Notes: generated by a model not told the origin, from the sequence alone. A DNA stretch of 64,000 bases from Desulfosoma sp. (GCA_037481875.1 JBBFKY010000008.1:90691-154690); one strand, 5' to 3'. Counted from the stretch's first letter, positions 54,496-64,000 are shown. Made by a program: numbers and translations.

Positions 54496-55265
54496 AAAGG
54501 CACCATCCACTTCGAGATGTCTTTGAAAAGTATCAATCAACTTACGAACGCAGAGGTGGCAAGACGTATTTCCGCCCGCTGCACGAAGTGCTCGAGTTCC
54601 GCTTGGGCAGGTTACCTGCATGGTTAGACCGAATCCCCAAAAATGCCCGTATTCTCGATGCGGGCTGTGCTACGGGTTACCTTTTGGGATTGTTATATGA
54701 ACTAGGATACACGCAACTTACCGGAGTGGACATTTCCAAGGAAATGACGGATACCGCTCGACAACGGCTGCCGGCCACGATCGTGATCCATTGCGAAGAT
54801 ATCTTTGATTTTGTAACTTCCCTGGCTGACGAGAGCTTCGATCTCATTCTATTCCATCAGGTGATTGAGCACATACCCCGCGAGCAAATTATCGACTTGT
54901 TGCGTCACTTTCACCGCTGCCTATCTCCTGGCGGATGGCTTAGTGTTACAACACCAAACGCTGCCTGCGTGCTTGCTGGATGTCACGTTGCAGGAGATAT
55001 CACCCATGTGACCGCGTTTAACGAGTTGTCATTGAAACAAGTTGCGGAGCAAGCTGGGTTTAAGCCTGACGCATTTGAAATTGTGCTAACTCCGCCGCGT
55101 CTTTTCTGGTCCTGGCGTCACCCACACCGTGCTGTTTTGAGGCTACTTAACCGAGCGCGCTGGCATCTGAATCGTTTTTTCCATTGGAGTCTGATCATGC
55201 TAATAGACTCGCGTCCAATGTTGCTATGTCGAGAATGGGAACTCCAAGTGTTAATGCGCAAATGA
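54492..55265 (+). CDS. class I SAM-dependent methyltransferase
   Basis: A 257-residue methyltransferase with motif I ILDAGCATGYLLGLLYELG, the acidic motif LTGVDISKEM, and FDLILFHQVIEHIPRE as post-motifs. The family is of the UbiE/Methyltransf_11 or 23 type. The ATG at 54492 overlaps the flippase stop (ATGA). It may methylate a sugar in the surface glycan; the substrate is unknown. Confidence 0.88.
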   Translation: MKRHHPLRDVFEKYQSTYERRGGKTYFRPLHEVLEFRLGRLPAWLDRIPKNARILDAGCATGYLLGLLYELGYTQLTGVDISKEMTDTARQRLPATIVIHCEDIFDFVTSLADESFDLILFHQVIEHIPREQIIDLLRHFHRCLSPGGWLSVTTPNAACVLAGCHVAGDITHVTAFNELSLKQVAEQAGFKPDAFEIVLTPPRLFWSWRHPHRAVLRLLNRARWHLNRFFHWSLIMLIDSRPMLLCREWELQVLMRK

Positions 55266-55290
55266 AACACTCATCTGGAGACATGGACGC

Positions 55291-56517
55291 ATGAAGGAGA
55301 TCGGCAATTCATACCGAGGTAATACGTTGAATGCTCTCCAACGCCGGCAACTCTTGAAACGCCGTTTGGTGTACTCTCTTGGCGCCCTAGCCTACATCGC
55401 CTTCGATCACGCTGCTCTGGCCTTTTGTCGCCCGAAATCGCACCCCCAACGGGTCGCTCTCCTTTATCCAGACTTTTTAGGCGACGTCTTAATCTGGCTA
55501 CCTTACGGCCAGTCTCTTGCCAATCATCTTCTGCGCGAAGGGAAGGAGGTCTTCGTGATTTGCGAAGAGGCCAATCGGGCTGTGCTTGAAAATGCTTTTG
55601 GAGGTTGGACTGTTATTGGCATACACCGAGCCAACTTCAATCTAACCGGCCCCCGGCGTAGGGCAGAGTTATTACGGCGGTTGCGGGGGCTTGGCGTTGG
55701 CCGCACGATTTACATGAAGTATCCACGTTTTACACGAAAATCTGCTGAAAGTTTCATAGAGGCGTTAGGAGCTCCTGCCGTTGCATTCGAAGCCGCTTTT
55801 CGTAATCGCCCACGATGGGAAATCTTATGGAGCAACCGTCGCTATGAGCGACTAGTGAAAACGGAAGGTGGGCGAGATACACATGTGAGCATACACTTCC
55901 ATGCCTTCTTGCAAGCCATGAAGGTTGACCTTCGGGAGATTGTGCCGGCCGATCTAAAAGTTTCATCAACACAGCCAATTGATGATGACTATTGGGTGCT
56001 GGCCCCAGGTAGCGGGCAAAAGTATAGAAACTGGCCCGCTGAGCGCTTTGCCACGGTAGCCAGAGTCTTGGCCGCTAATCGCCCTCACTGGCGCTGCGTT
56101 ATCGTCGGCACTGCAAGCGAACACGATCTTGGAACCCAAATCGCCGTAAAGCTTGGTGGAGGTGCCTTGAATCTTACGGGTCAGACCTCGGTACAGCAAC
56201 TTATCGACCTCATCGCTCATGCTCGCCTGCTTTTGGGGAACGATTCCGGTGCGGGACATATCGCCGCGGCGCTGGGCACGCCAGCAGTGGTCGTCGTTGG
56301 CGGCGGGCACTGGGGACTCTGTTTTCCGTACCCGGACAACGCTCCGGTGCGGCGACAGCCGGTTGTTGTCGGGCATCGCATGGCGTGTTTCGGCTGCGAC
56401 TGGATTTGCGCCCATACTACGCAGACCGACAAGCCATTTCCTTGTATTGAAGCCGTAAGTGTGGAGGCCGTATGGCAGCAGGTCAAGGCCCTTTTATCGA
56501 CATCTGAGGGCGGCTGA
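55291..56517 (+). CDS. GT9 (heptosyltransferase-like) glycosyltransferase
   Basis: A 408-residue GT9-type enzyme. It has RVALLYPDFLGDVLIWLPY at the start of the N-terminal domain, WVLAPGSGQKYRNWPAERF, and LLGNDSGAGHIAAALGTPAVVVVG, the family signature. GT9 enzymes use ADP-heptose or related donors in LPS core synthesis. The first 50 residues before the fold are longer than in WaaC or WaaF. A cysteine cluster near the C-terminus (MACFGCDWICAH) is typical of the family. It ends with a 24-base tail-to-tail overlap with the next gene. Confidence 0.9.
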   Translation: MKEIGNSYRGNTLNALQRRQLLKRRLVYSLGALAYIAFDHAALAFCRPKSHPQRVALLYPDFLGDVLIWLPYGQSLANHLLREGKEVFVICEEANRAVLENAFGGWTVIGIHRANFNLTGPRRRAELLRRLRGLGVGRTIYMKYPRFTRKSAESFIEALGAPAVAFEAAFRNRPRWEILWSNRRYERLVKTEGGRDTHVSIHFHAFLQAMKVDLREIVPADLKVSSTQPIDDDYWVLAPGSGQKYRNWPAERFATVARVLAANRPHWRCVIVGTASEHDLGTQIAVKLGGGALNLTGQTSVQQLIDLIAHARLLLGNDSGAGHIAAALGTPAVVVVGGGHWGLCFPYPDNAPVRRQPVVVGHRMACFGCDWICAHTTQTDKPFPCIEAVSVEAVWQQVKALLSTSEGG

Positions 56518-57384
56518 GACTTGGCGTGCTCGTCGCAGAGCCGGATCCTGTCCTCGTGCAAGCTTCGCCCCCTGCAAAAAACCGAGTATAGGCCTGAGGC
56601 TCCCACGACTTATTGAACGTAGCAGGGCGCGTGCTGTTAGGCTGAGACAGCGCCCAGCGACGAGCAATTTATGCTCCAGGGTATTCCTAGCGAGTTTGCG
56701 AGCTAAAATCCAATGTCCGGCAACCACGCGCGCTTCGTAAAACACCGAGCCTGCTTCGGTCGCAGGACGCCCTTCATGAAAGACAACGGCATCAGGGACA
56801 TAGACCATGTTCTCTACTCCCAAACGCCACCCAAGCATCACATCCTCCCCGTACATGAAAAAGTCCTCATCGAAGAGAGGCAGCGCAATTCGCTCCGGTG
56901 CAATTAAAAGGGCACATCCAGTGGGGTAGCCAAAACTGCCAGGAAGGTGTTTGTTAAAAGTGAGCAGGGCGAAATGGCGCTGATAAAAAACGATGCCAAT
57001 GGTATCTCTTCCCTGCTTGATCTGAGGATAAGCCAGCGGATAGTCAGTTTCCGAAAGGGCCTTTGCAAGCCGTAACAAAGCGCCTTTATGGAGGACAGCG
57101 TCGTCATTGATAAGCATGATCCAAACATCAGGGTGCCGATCCAGGATGGCCTCCATAGCGCAGTTGACTCCCATGGCAAAGCCCAAGTTGCATGGACTTT
57201 GGAAGATCCAAACCCTCTCACAGCCAGCCCACTCCTGTTTCAGCGACGCATAGGACGCACCTTCATCTTCCGAATTGTCCCACACCCAGACACCTTTTGT
57301 ACCTCCCTCCAAAAGGGACTGAACGCATCGGGTGGTGCGCACGGGATCACGATAATTGAGGACGAGACCAATTATGGCTTTCAT
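56494..57384 (-). CDS. GT2 glycosyltransferase
   Basis: A 296-residue GT-A family 2 enzyme of the rhamnosyltransferase/WbbL type. It has GLVLNYRDPVRTTRCVQSL, VWDNSEDEG, the metal site MLINDDAVLHKGALLRL, and FFMYGEDVMLGWRL. No membrane helix is evident. It follows a GT4 gene by six bases on the minus strand and overlaps the convergent GT9 by 24 bases. Confidence 0.88.
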   Translation of the reverse strand: MKAIIGLVLNYRDPVRTTRCVQSLLEGGTKGVWVWDNSEDEGASYASLKQEWAGCERVWIFQSPCNLGFAMGVNCAMEAILDRHPDVWIMLINDDAVLHKGALLRLAKALSETDYPLAYPQIKQGRDTIGIVFYQRHFALLTFNKHLPGSFGYPTGCALLIAPERIALPLFDEDFFMYGEDVMLGWRLGVENMVYVPDAVVFHEGRPATEAGSVFYEARVVAGHWILARKLARNTLEHKLLVAGRCLSLTARALLRSISRGSLRPILGFLQGAKLARGQDPALRRARQVSAALRCR

Positions 57385-57390
57385 AGGATT

Positions 57391-58416
57391 TCAAGCTGAA
57401 CCTCGTCTCAAGATTCCAGCATACAACTCGGCATACGCATTCACCATGATAACCTCAGCAAACCGTTCCCGCACTCGATTGACGGCATGAAAACGCATCT
57501 GTTGCCAAAGCTGGAGATCCGTAGCCAGGGTTCGTGCCGCTTTCACAAAAGCATGGACATCGTCGATTGGGCACAAAATACCGGTGAGGCCGTCTGCCAC
57601 AACTTCAGACAAGGCCGAGATCTTGGTGGTGATCACCGGTAGTCCACAGGCCATGGCTTCGGCGACCACAAGAGGGAGACCTTCAAGTCTGGAAGGAAAT
57701 AGGAGCGCATCAGCTTCCTGGTAGGCACGAACCAACTGGTCTCTCGTAAGGCGCCCAAGGTTTTGGCTGTTTTTTGGCAACGAAAACCGTGATTCCTGCC
57801 CCCCGCGATCAGAGGTGTAATGTAGCACAAAACCTTTTCCAAGGCCTTCCAAAATCGAACCAAGCAAATCAACCCCTTTTCTTCTTGACCAGTTGCCGAC
57901 ATACAGCAAACGAAACGGTTGGTTTGGCGCTTTGCGTTCGGCTGGAACAAAACGCTCGCAGTCCACACCGTTGTAAATTATTTCGATGCCGGAGATTCCA
58001 AAGGCCTTTTCGGCCATACGGGCCGTGTAACTACTGACGGCTACGACGCGTTGGGCACGTCGTATGTTACTCCTTTCGATCCTGGAGATCCAATGACGGT
58101 GATAAGCTGCTTGCATCTTTGTTTTGTAAGGCCGAAGCGCAGGGTCATGCACGCAGCTATGCAAGGTCACTACCAGAGGCAGGTGTTTGGGAACGAATCG
58201 AGGCGGCAGCCAGGAATTGATGTGGACGATATTCGCCCAACTGGGAGGTCGCGGAACAGGCACTGTCCACGGCGCGTATTCAGCACGGAGCGGCAACCAA
58301 GTCATTGCAGCGCGGATGCCGCGCTCGTCTAGAGCGGCGCACAGTCGTTCGGTGAAAACGTCTGCTCCGCTATGCGCTCGAACCGCAGGAAACCACACGG
58401 CAGGGTCAATGCTCAA
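57391..58416 (-). CDS. GT4 glycosyltransferase
   Basis: A 341-residue GT-B enzyme with VHINSWLPPRFVPKHLPLVV, VVAVSSYTARMAEKAFG, the nucleotide half FRLLYVGNWSRRKGVDLLG, and LLFPSRLEGLPLVVAEAMAC (E-x7-E). The predicted start is TTG at 58416, supported by GGAGG seven bases upstream. It is probably co-transcribed with the downstream GT2. Confidence 0.88.
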   Translation of the reverse strand: MSIDPAVWFPAVRAHSGADVFTERLCAALDERGIRAAMTWLPLRAEYAPWTVPVPRPPSWANIVHINSWLPPRFVPKHLPLVVTLHSCVHDPALRPYKTKMQAAYHRHWISRIERSNIRRAQRVVAVSSYTARMAEKAFGISGIEIIYNGVDCERFVPAERKAPNQPFRLLYVGNWSRRKGVDLLGSILEGLGKGFVLHYTSDRGGQESRFSLPKNSQNLGRLTRDQLVRAYQEADALLFPSRLEGLPLVVAEAMACGLPVITTKISALSEVVADGLTGILCPIDDVHAFVKAARTLATDLQLWQQMRFHAVNRVRERFAEVIMVNAYAELYAGILRRGSA

Positions 58417-58872
58417 CTTCAGACCTCCTTCATACTTCCATCCTAAGGATTGCCAGCAAACGCCTGGGTAAAATTATCCGTCTTCTCAGTTTAAAGCGGA
58501 TCGCGAAACCAAAGCCACGGAAAGGGTACCCCATTTGAATGATCCCCAGGCAAGAACTAGCCCCAAAGCTCCAAAAGCGTCCAGAATGTTTTGGACCCAC
58601 TATCCCCCAGTATGTGGAGGGCAATGCGAAATTAAACGGCCGGGTCGCGGTGCGAAAAAGCAACCACGCTACAAACACGGGAGACCTAAGCGACTGCGAA
58701 CCAGTCAGGGCGTTTCCAAAATCGGTGATAGACATAGGCAACTCTATAGATTCTATAAATCTTCAGAACGAGAACTCACCCCATAAAGTGGAACAGCTCA
58801 CTTTCATAATTCGATATGTGGAGAAATACACGGATTAAGCATTATAGACTCATATGTTTTCTCCACAAAAAA
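58417..58872. other. gap without a supported gene
   Basis: A 103-residue minus-strand frame (58430-58741) has no homology I can see, although its end abuts the ribosome binding site of the GT4 gene. It contains a hydrophobic stretch (VFVAWLLF) but no motif. It may be a decayed polysaccharide gene. Confidence 0.4.
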
Positions 58873-59595
58873 TCACTCAATAGGTCTCAGCTTGTAAACC
58901 AATGTAGGCATCCACGGAAGCATCTTCCTAAGCGCACATTTCGGAATTCCACTCAATAATTTCCACACAGGGTGACTCGCCTTCTCAGTACGAAACATCT
59001 CCATTAAAGCCTCGATACATATATTTTCATATTGAAAGCCAACTTGACAAAGGAAATCTTCAAGGAGACCTGGCGAGAGAGGTTCGCAATCGTACCAATT
59101 GCCTCGTCTCATAGCCCGCACATAACGATGCCACATTGAATGTGGAAGCCAACTTAAAAAGGGTAAACCATAATGGGGCTCCACCAACATCCAACGATTC
59201 GGAGTCGCCAAATAAGCGACGCCTTTCCGTGCCATGACCCTGAGTATTTCTTTAAGATGGTTGATCTGATTTTCACTATCACCCACATGTTCTATAACAT
59301 GGTTAGATATAACCACATCAAAACAGCCGTCGGGGAAGGGTAAATTAGTATCAGATAAAAGACAAAACGAGTACCCATCTTTTACAATGCGTACATCAAC
59401 CACGTCCACTCCAGTCACGTTATAAACCCCGTCTGCTTGGGTAGCAAAGTAGTGTGCAATTCCTCCAGAGCCGGTCCCAATGTCTAAAAGTCGTATCGGC
59501 TTAAATACTTGATTAAGGCCCAAAAGCCTTTCGATCTTTTGGGCCTTTAGGTATCTGGAAGAGAGGTCAACGACGGCATGGGGTTGGCGATTCAT
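58873..59595 (-). CDS. class I SAM-dependent methyltransferase
   Basis: A 240-residue methyltransferase: RLLDIGTGSGGIAHYFA (motif I), VTGVDVVDVR, and FDVVISNHVIEHVGD. The start at 59595 is supported by GGAGG upstream; the frame is open another 156 bases without homology into the decayed GT4 gene. AT-richer than the neighbours. Its substrate is unknown; a sugar or lipid-linked glycan is likely from context. Confidence 0.85.
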   Translation of the reverse strand: MNRQPHAVVDLSSRYLKAQKIERLLGLNQVFKPIRLLDIGTGSGGIAHYFATQADGVYNVTGVDVVDVRIVKDGYSFCLLSDTNLPFPDGCFDVVISNHVIEHVGDSENQINHLKEILRVMARKGVAYLATPNRWMLVEPHYGLPFLSWLPHSMWHRYVRAMRRGNWYDCEPLSPGLLEDFLCQVGFQYENICIEALMEMFRTEKASHPVWKLLSGIPKCALRKMLPWMPTLVYKLRPIE

Positions 59596-59723
59596 CTTTC
59601 GCCTCCAACAGCTTGAACTATCGATCCCATTGAACCGCGGCCAAGCAAAGTTGAGCGCAAAGCACCGAATCTTCACTCTAGGTATTGGCTTGTCTCTCGG
59701 CCTCAGCAAGGCTTCGGAATAAG

Positions 59724-60747
59724 CTAAGTATCTCCTGGCACCACAAGGCACTCGGAAACACCATCTGCTACTGGATGCACAACCCCTCCTACGGCGTAGG
59801 CTACGGTCGGTGCTCCAAACGCAGCCGCCTCCAAAGTAACCATTCCAAAGCCCTCGGGATCATTTCGGACATTTTGCACCAGAAAAACATGGACGTTGTA
59901 AGCGACATTGGCTTTTTGCAGAATTTCATCGAGAAAGCACCCGAGCCGAGTAACATTTTCAGAAACACCTGCATGAAGAGCTGCTCGAAGAATTATTGAG
60001 GTGTCTTTACTTCAGCCATTGGGGCCCCTTTGGGAACGTCGCCTACTATATAGAGGCAGGCGGTCGGCTTTTTTTGAACTATTCTTGGGAGCACCTGAGT
60101 CACGAAGTGCTTAAGGCCTTTGCGACGTGTGAGGCGCCCCACGGAAAGTGACATTGCTCGATGTCCTACTCCGTAAGCTGAACGAAACCTAGATCTGGCT
60201 TCAGGTTCTATCTCACGAATCGTCACACCTGCGTGTATCATTTGTATTCGTTCTGATGCAATCCCTGCTCGCTCGGCTCTTGCAAATGTAGCGCGGCTGT
60301 TAGCTATGATTCCATCCAACAATCCAAGAAAAGGCAGCCAAAACCGTCGGTTCACCACATGGAGCATCACGAGATGGAGGCCATGAACGTAAGAGCATAA
60401 GATCTAGCCTTTGCCAGGCAAACAGCGGTCAAGGCCATGGGCGCTGTGAGGGCGCTTCCGGCAAACGTAATGTCCCGCTTAAATCTAATGGCTTGCCGCA
60501 TTGCGCTAACTGCTGTTCTTCCCAAGAATATACTCAGAGGTCCCAGGGGAACCTCAGCGGCCTTCACCATATGAAGCAGATAAGTGCCCAATCCCCTCGG
60601 ATCGATGACTTGCATATCAAACGATTCGGAAAATGCTCCTTCGATGTGCACCCAAAACACACCTTACCACCCACTAGGAGAGGCAAATTGTGGGTTATCA
60701 CGCACACCTTGGAGCCAAGTTTTTTTATCTCTTCCTCGATTTAACAT
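59724..60747 (-). pseudogene. frameshifted GT4 glycosyltransferase
   Basis: Conserved GT4 blocks occur in order but in shifting frames: VCVITHNLPLLVGG near 60700; VIDPRGLGTYLLHMVKA and FAGSALTAPMALTAVCLAK in a second frame (60660-60400); YVHGLHLV, then LDGIIANSRATFARAERAG, ISLSVGRLTRRKGLKHFV-like text (SLSVGRLTRRKG) in a third (60370-59993); and NVRNDPEGFGMVTLEAAAFG with a stop at 59724 in a fourth reading. At least three indels are needed, near 60660, 60380 and 60000. The joined product would be about 340 residues, normal for the family. Confidence 0.7.
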
Positions 60748-60830
60748 CAGTCAATCAGACTAGAACCATAAAAACTTACCTCTTCAACACTGTTTCTCAA
60801 CATCCTAAAATACTCATAGATCTCTGGCGA

Positions 60831-61700
60831 TCACCCGCCGTTTTCGATGCGGTCGTAGCGGAGTTGAGTGATTTGTTCGCTGATGAGGCCTAGCATGAAA
60901 AGCAAAATAGAGGTGATGAAAAGCAGGGCCGACATGTTGGTGAAGCGGTGGACCGTGAGGTAGGTGTAAGCGTAGTTGGCCACTCCCAGCAGGAAAAAGG
61001 AGCCGCTCACGGGCAGAAAGATACGCAGAGGGGAAAAGAGGGTTGTGATCTTCAGGATGATCAGGAGAAATCGTGTGCCGTCCCGAAAGGGTTTGATTTT
61101 GCTTGTGCCGTGGCGTTTTTGGGCTCGAATGGGAATGTAGCAGACGGAACGACCGCTTCGCAGATAGGCCAGGGTGAGTGTTGTCGGGTAGGAGAAGGTG
61201 TTAGGCAGAAGATACAAATAGCGAAGAACGGTGTCGCGGTCCACCACTCGATAACCTGACGTCAAATCTTTGACCGGAAATTTGGTGGCATAACGCGCTA
61301 GCAGGTTGTAGGCCGAATTGGCCAAACGTCGAAATCTGCTGGCATGGGTTTTGGGATCCCGAGCCCCCACAACCATATCGTATCGTTGAGCGGCTTCCAG
61401 TAACCGTGGAAGGTCTTCGGGATCATGTTGGCCGTCGCCGTCCATCAGGACCACTTTATCCCGAGAAGCCATGCGAATCCCTGTCTTGACGGCGGCGCCG
61501 TTTCCCATGTTGTACGGATGAGACCATACATAGGCCCCGGCCTTTCGAGCTTCTTCGGCCGTACGATCCCGGGATCCGTCATCCACCACTATCACTTCCG
61601 CATCGGGAAGAATGTGTTGGATTTTGGTCACCGTCGCCGCAATGGCTCCTTCTTCATGATAGGCCGGAATGACCACCGAGACGTTTGCACCGCGTTCCAA
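60831..61700 (-). CDS. GT2 polyprenyl-phosphate sugar transferase with membrane anchor
   Basis: A 289-residue enzyme of the dolichyl-phosphate mannose synthase type. GT-A domain: VSVVIPAYHEEGAIAATV, VIVVDDGSRDRTAEEAR, VVLMDGDGQHDPEDLPRLL, and FPVKDLTSGYRVVDRD. Two C-terminal helices (about 220-245 and 255-275) anchor it in the membrane. Its product, a polyprenyl-phosphate sugar, would donate sugars on the periplasmic side. It lies at the right edge of the polysaccharide region. Confidence 0.92.
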   Translation of the reverse strand: MERGANVSVVIPAYHEEGAIAATVTKIQHILPDAEVIVVDDGSRDRTAEEARKAGAYVWSHPYNMGNGAAVKTGIRMASRDKVVLMDGDGQHDPEDLPRLLEAAQRYDMVVGARDPKTHASRFRRLANSAYNLLARYATKFPVKDLTSGYRVVDRDTVLRYLYLLPNTFSYPTTLTLAYLRSGRSVCYIPIRAQKRHGTSKIKPFRDGTRFLLIILKITTLFSPLRIFLPVSGSFFLLGVANYAYTYLTVHRFTNMSALLFITSILLFMLGLISEQITQLRYDRIENGG

Positions 61701-61912
61701 CGGAGCTTCTCCTCAAACCTTTGGTTACCCCAATTTTGGGCCGTTCTGAACGGCAGGGTTTTCCAAAGCCTCACCCTTTGTATTAGCACGAACCAGGCCA
61801 GACAAAGCTTTGTGCTTCCCATTCCCCCCTGGTCTTCCAGAGGGTTTTGACTCCACGAAAAGCCTATGGTAGGAGCTTTCGCGAAAAAAGGCTTAAAAAA
61901 TGGAGCGCACAC

Positions 61913-62854
61913 ATGGTCTCATCTCCGTCCCCTGTTCCGCGACGAGGCTACCTTTATGTCATTCTGGCGGCCGTGTTTTGGGCCGTTTCCGGATCCGCAG
62001 GAAAGTATCTTTTTCAACACGGCCTCACCCCTTACCAAGTTGTACAGATGCGAGTGACTTTGGCCACCACCCTTCTGTTTCTTTGGCTCCTTCTGCGGGA
62101 CCGTCGCAAACTCCGGATCCCCCCTCGGGATCTTATCTATTTCCTGATCCTAGGTGTCACGGGCCTTGCCATGGTCCAGTTTACCTACTTTTACACCATC
62201 AGCAAGATTAAGGTGGCCGCCGCCATTCTCTTGGAATACTTAGCCCCTGTGCTCATCGCCATCTACTCGGTGACCCTCGCTCGAGAGCGCCTCACCTGGC
62301 CCACCGTGATCGCCGTCACCGCGGCCACCCTAGGCTGCTACCTCGTGGTGGGAGGCTACAACCTGGACCTTTTCAACATGAACAAGGCCGGATTGCTGAG
62401 CGGTCTGGCATCGGCAGTAAGTTTCGCATGGTATTCCATCTATGGGGAACACGGCATGCGTCGCTACAGTCCCTGGACCGTCGTGTTTTACGCCTTTTTC
62501 TTTGCGGCTCTCTTCTGGAACATCGCACACCCTCCTCTAGAAGCCTTTCGCCATTCTTACACCCCAACGGAATGGGTCTGGATTCTCTACATTGCCATCC
62601 TGGGAACCCTCATTCCCTTTGGCCTCTATTTTCAAGGCATCAACCTCATTCGCTCCACCCGGGCCAGCATCACCGCCACCCTGGAACCCATCACCGCCGG
62701 TTTTGTCTCGTATTTCTTCTTAGGAGAAACCCTGGAAAAGCTGCAGATAACCGGAGGTCTTCTTGTCATTGCAGCTGTCATTTTGTTGCAGATCCGTCGG
62801 GAATTTGACGATGCAACGCCGGAAATCTTAAGGACTCGCCGGGAGACCTCTTGA
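61913..62854 (+). CDS. EamA/DMT-family transporter
   Basis: A 313-residue membrane protein with ten predicted helices in two EamA repeats: ILAAVFWAVSGSAGKYLF at the start of the first and LLSGLASAVSFAWYSIYGEH at the start of the second. The end has STRASITATLEPITAGFVSY, the family signature. The drug/metabolite superfamily moves small metabolites such as amino acids; the substrate cannot be read here. The start at 61913 is preferred over 61847 because GGAGCG precedes it and the hydrophobic part begins soon after. It is 16 bases before the SAM enzyme gene. Confidence 0.9.
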   Translation: MVSSPSPVPRRGYLYVILAAVFWAVSGSAGKYLFQHGLTPYQVVQMRVTLATTLLFLWLLLRDRRKLRIPPRDLIYFLILGVTGLAMVQFTYFYTISKIKVAAAILLEYLAPVLIAIYSVTLARERLTWPTVIAVTAATLGCYLVVGGYNLDLFNMNKAGLLSGLASAVSFAWYSIYGEHGMRRYSPWTVVFYAFFFAALFWNIAHPPLEAFRHSYTPTEWVWILYIAILGTLIPFGLYFQGINLIRSTRASITATLEPITAGFVSYFFLGETLEKLQITGGLLVIAAVILLQIRREFDDATPEILRTRRETS

Positions 62855-62870
62855 AATTCGAGGAAACCCC

Positions 62871-63659
62871 ATGACTCCCCTCATCACGTTCTTGACGGAC
62901 TTTGGGCTTCAAGACGGTTATGTGGCCGCCATGAAGGCTGTGCTTCTGGGGACGGTTCCACAGGCACGGTTTGTGGACATCAGCCATCTGATTCCTCCCC
63001 AGGACATTCGCTGGGGAGCATATGTTCTTAAAAGCTGCTATGCCGATTTTCCAGCCGGCACAATCCATGTGGCGGTGGTGGATCCCGGCGTGGGAACAGA
63101 TCGAAAGTGCATCGCCGTTCGAACCGACCGTTACTTCTTCGTTGGGCCGGACAACGGTCTTTTTTCCTTCGTCCTGGAAGAAGAACCAAGAGCGGAAACA
63201 CGGCTGCTTGCCAACCAAAGCCTTTTTCGGCCAACGATCAGCCCCACCTTTCACGGTCGGGACATCTTTGCACCGGTGGCGGCTCATTTCGCTACGGGGA
63301 CTCCCTTTACCTCCATAGGCCCAAAGGTTGACCCGGTGATATGTTCCTGGGTGCGTCCTTTGCTTTCGCCAACCCTTCTTGAGGGTGAAGTTTTGGGCTC
63401 TGATCGGTTCGGAAACATCGTAACCAACATTCAGGCACGGCATTTGGCTGAATGGCTCAAGGAAAAAATTTTTGAAGTGTATCTGGAAGAGCGAAAGATT
63501 CCCGCTTTTGCCAAGACCTACGGTGATGTACCTTTAGGACGTTCCCTGGCTCTCTTGGGAAGTTCAAACCATCTGGAAATCGCCGTCCATCAAGGAAGCG
63601 CCGCTAAGCGCTATGGCGCTCAAGCCGGACAGAAGGTGCGGGTTGTTATAGTCAAATGA
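62871..63659 (+). CDS. SAM hydroxide adenosyltransferase (DUF62)
   Basis: A 262-residue enzyme that cleaves S-adenosylmethionine to adenosine and methionine using water or hydroxide. The family blocks are intact: ITFLTDFGLQDGYVAAMKAV at the N-terminus, VHVAVVDPGVGTDRK-like text (HVAVVDPGVGTDRK), FVGPDNGLFS, TFHGRDIFAPVAAHFA, and DRFGNIVTNI with LGSSNHLEIAVHQGSA near the C-terminus. GAGGAAACCCC precedes the ATG. It is probably co-transcribed with the EamA transporter, which might move a related metabolite. Confidence 0.93.
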   Translation: MTPLITFLTDFGLQDGYVAAMKAVLLGTVPQARFVDISHLIPPQDIRWGAYVLKSCYADFPAGTIHVAVVDPGVGTDRKCIAVRTDRYFFVGPDNGLFSFVLEEEPRAETRLLANQSLFRPTISPTFHGRDIFAPVAAHFATGTPFTSIGPKVDPVICSWVRPLLSPTLLEGEVLGSDRFGNIVTNIQARHLAEWLKEKIFEVYLEERKIPAFAKTYGDVPLGRSLALLGSSNHLEIAVHQGSAAKRYGAQAGQKVRVVIVK

Positions 63660-64000
63660 GCCGCCGGTGGTAAGTCATTAAGGCATTGAGTCATTACCTG
63701 AATCCGTGAGGTGTGGTGGAGCGAACTGAGCTGTGGACATGATGACACCGTTTTGAGCAGTTGACGATGCCCTGTTTCTGCCAATCGCACGAGTCATTGA
63801 CTCTCCAGTAGCAGAAAAGTGGTCATGACTGGGATCATTGAGCTGTTTTCGGGCATACCTCGCCCCCGTTCAACGTGAACACAAAGTAGATCCAGGCTCT
63901 TGCAATGAGTCCCTTTTACCTCAACCTGGGCAAAATTTGAGAAAAACACTCCGAAACGCTTGAAAGGCGGGACAATGCCGACCAAACTGGAGCTTCAGCC
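63660..64000. other. right-end intergenic stretch
   Basis: No supported gene. The stretch has short direct repeats of the type GAGTCATT (near 63688 and 63791), but no clear terminator or promoter. Confidence 0.4.

Overview
The window reads as a chromosomal segment of a Gram-negative, flagellated anaerobe. The best fit is a sulfate-reducing or syntrophic deltaproteobacterium (Desulfobacterota, Syntrophobacter-like). This rests on gene content rather than a marker gene: a cytoplasmic molybdopterin oxidoreductase with several ferredoxin-type partners, a TauE/SafE-type exporter, sigma-54 two-component regulation, a VLCAD-type acyl-CoA dehydrogenase, and CsrA/FliW-linked flagellar genes. No rRNA, tRNA, CRISPR array or complete mobile element was seen.

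Layout. 1-10.0 kb: housekeeping genes (DUF1786 C-terminus, ligA, acylphosphatase, tilS, purC), then a tight three-gene cassette of a ParB-like protein, a spore-photoproduct-lyase-like radical SAM protein and a thioredoxin/HEAT protein. 10.4-14.5 kb: a small Fe-S protein, then a minus-strand operon of a polytopic membrane protein, a PAS histidine kinase and a sigma-54 activator. 14.7-21.8 kb: a minus-strand redox operon running receiver protein, molybdopterin oxidoreductase, 4Fe-4S protein, large flavin/Fe-S NAD(P)H oxidoreductase, small protein, CBS protein, HoxU-like ferredoxin. Sigma-54-like -24/-12 elements precede this operon and the divergent TauE/SafE gene, and another faces a possible small RNA at 14.57-14.70 kb. 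22.9-27.7 kb: transporter, membrane protein, acyl-CoA dehydrogenase and a membrane J-domain protein with BamE-like repeats.

27.8-34.5 kb is a flagellar block: an HDOD gene, csrA, an MNT/HEPN pair and fliW on the plus strand; flagellin, fliD, two fliS paralogues and a FliT/FlgN-like gene on the minus strand. Three sigma-28-like promoters with the same 12-base spacer precede the HDOD gene, fliD and fliC, which ties the block together. CsrA and FliW probably control flagellin translation, as in Bacillus and Campylobacter.

34.6-47.7 kb is a minus-strand island of large glycosyltransferases, several fused to or next to TPR repeats, running straight into the flagellin gene. Flagellin or surface glycosylation is the natural guess. 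48.1-61.7 kb continues as a mosaic polysaccharide region (wecB, glycosyltransferases, a Wzx-like flippase, methyltransferases) with signs of rearrangement: an IS1380-like transposase remnant, a frameshifted glycosyltransferase, AT-rich stretches and gene-poor gaps. The last 2 kb hold an EamA transporter and a SAM hydroxide adenosyltransferase.

All family assignments come from reading motifs and remembered family signatures; no database search was run.
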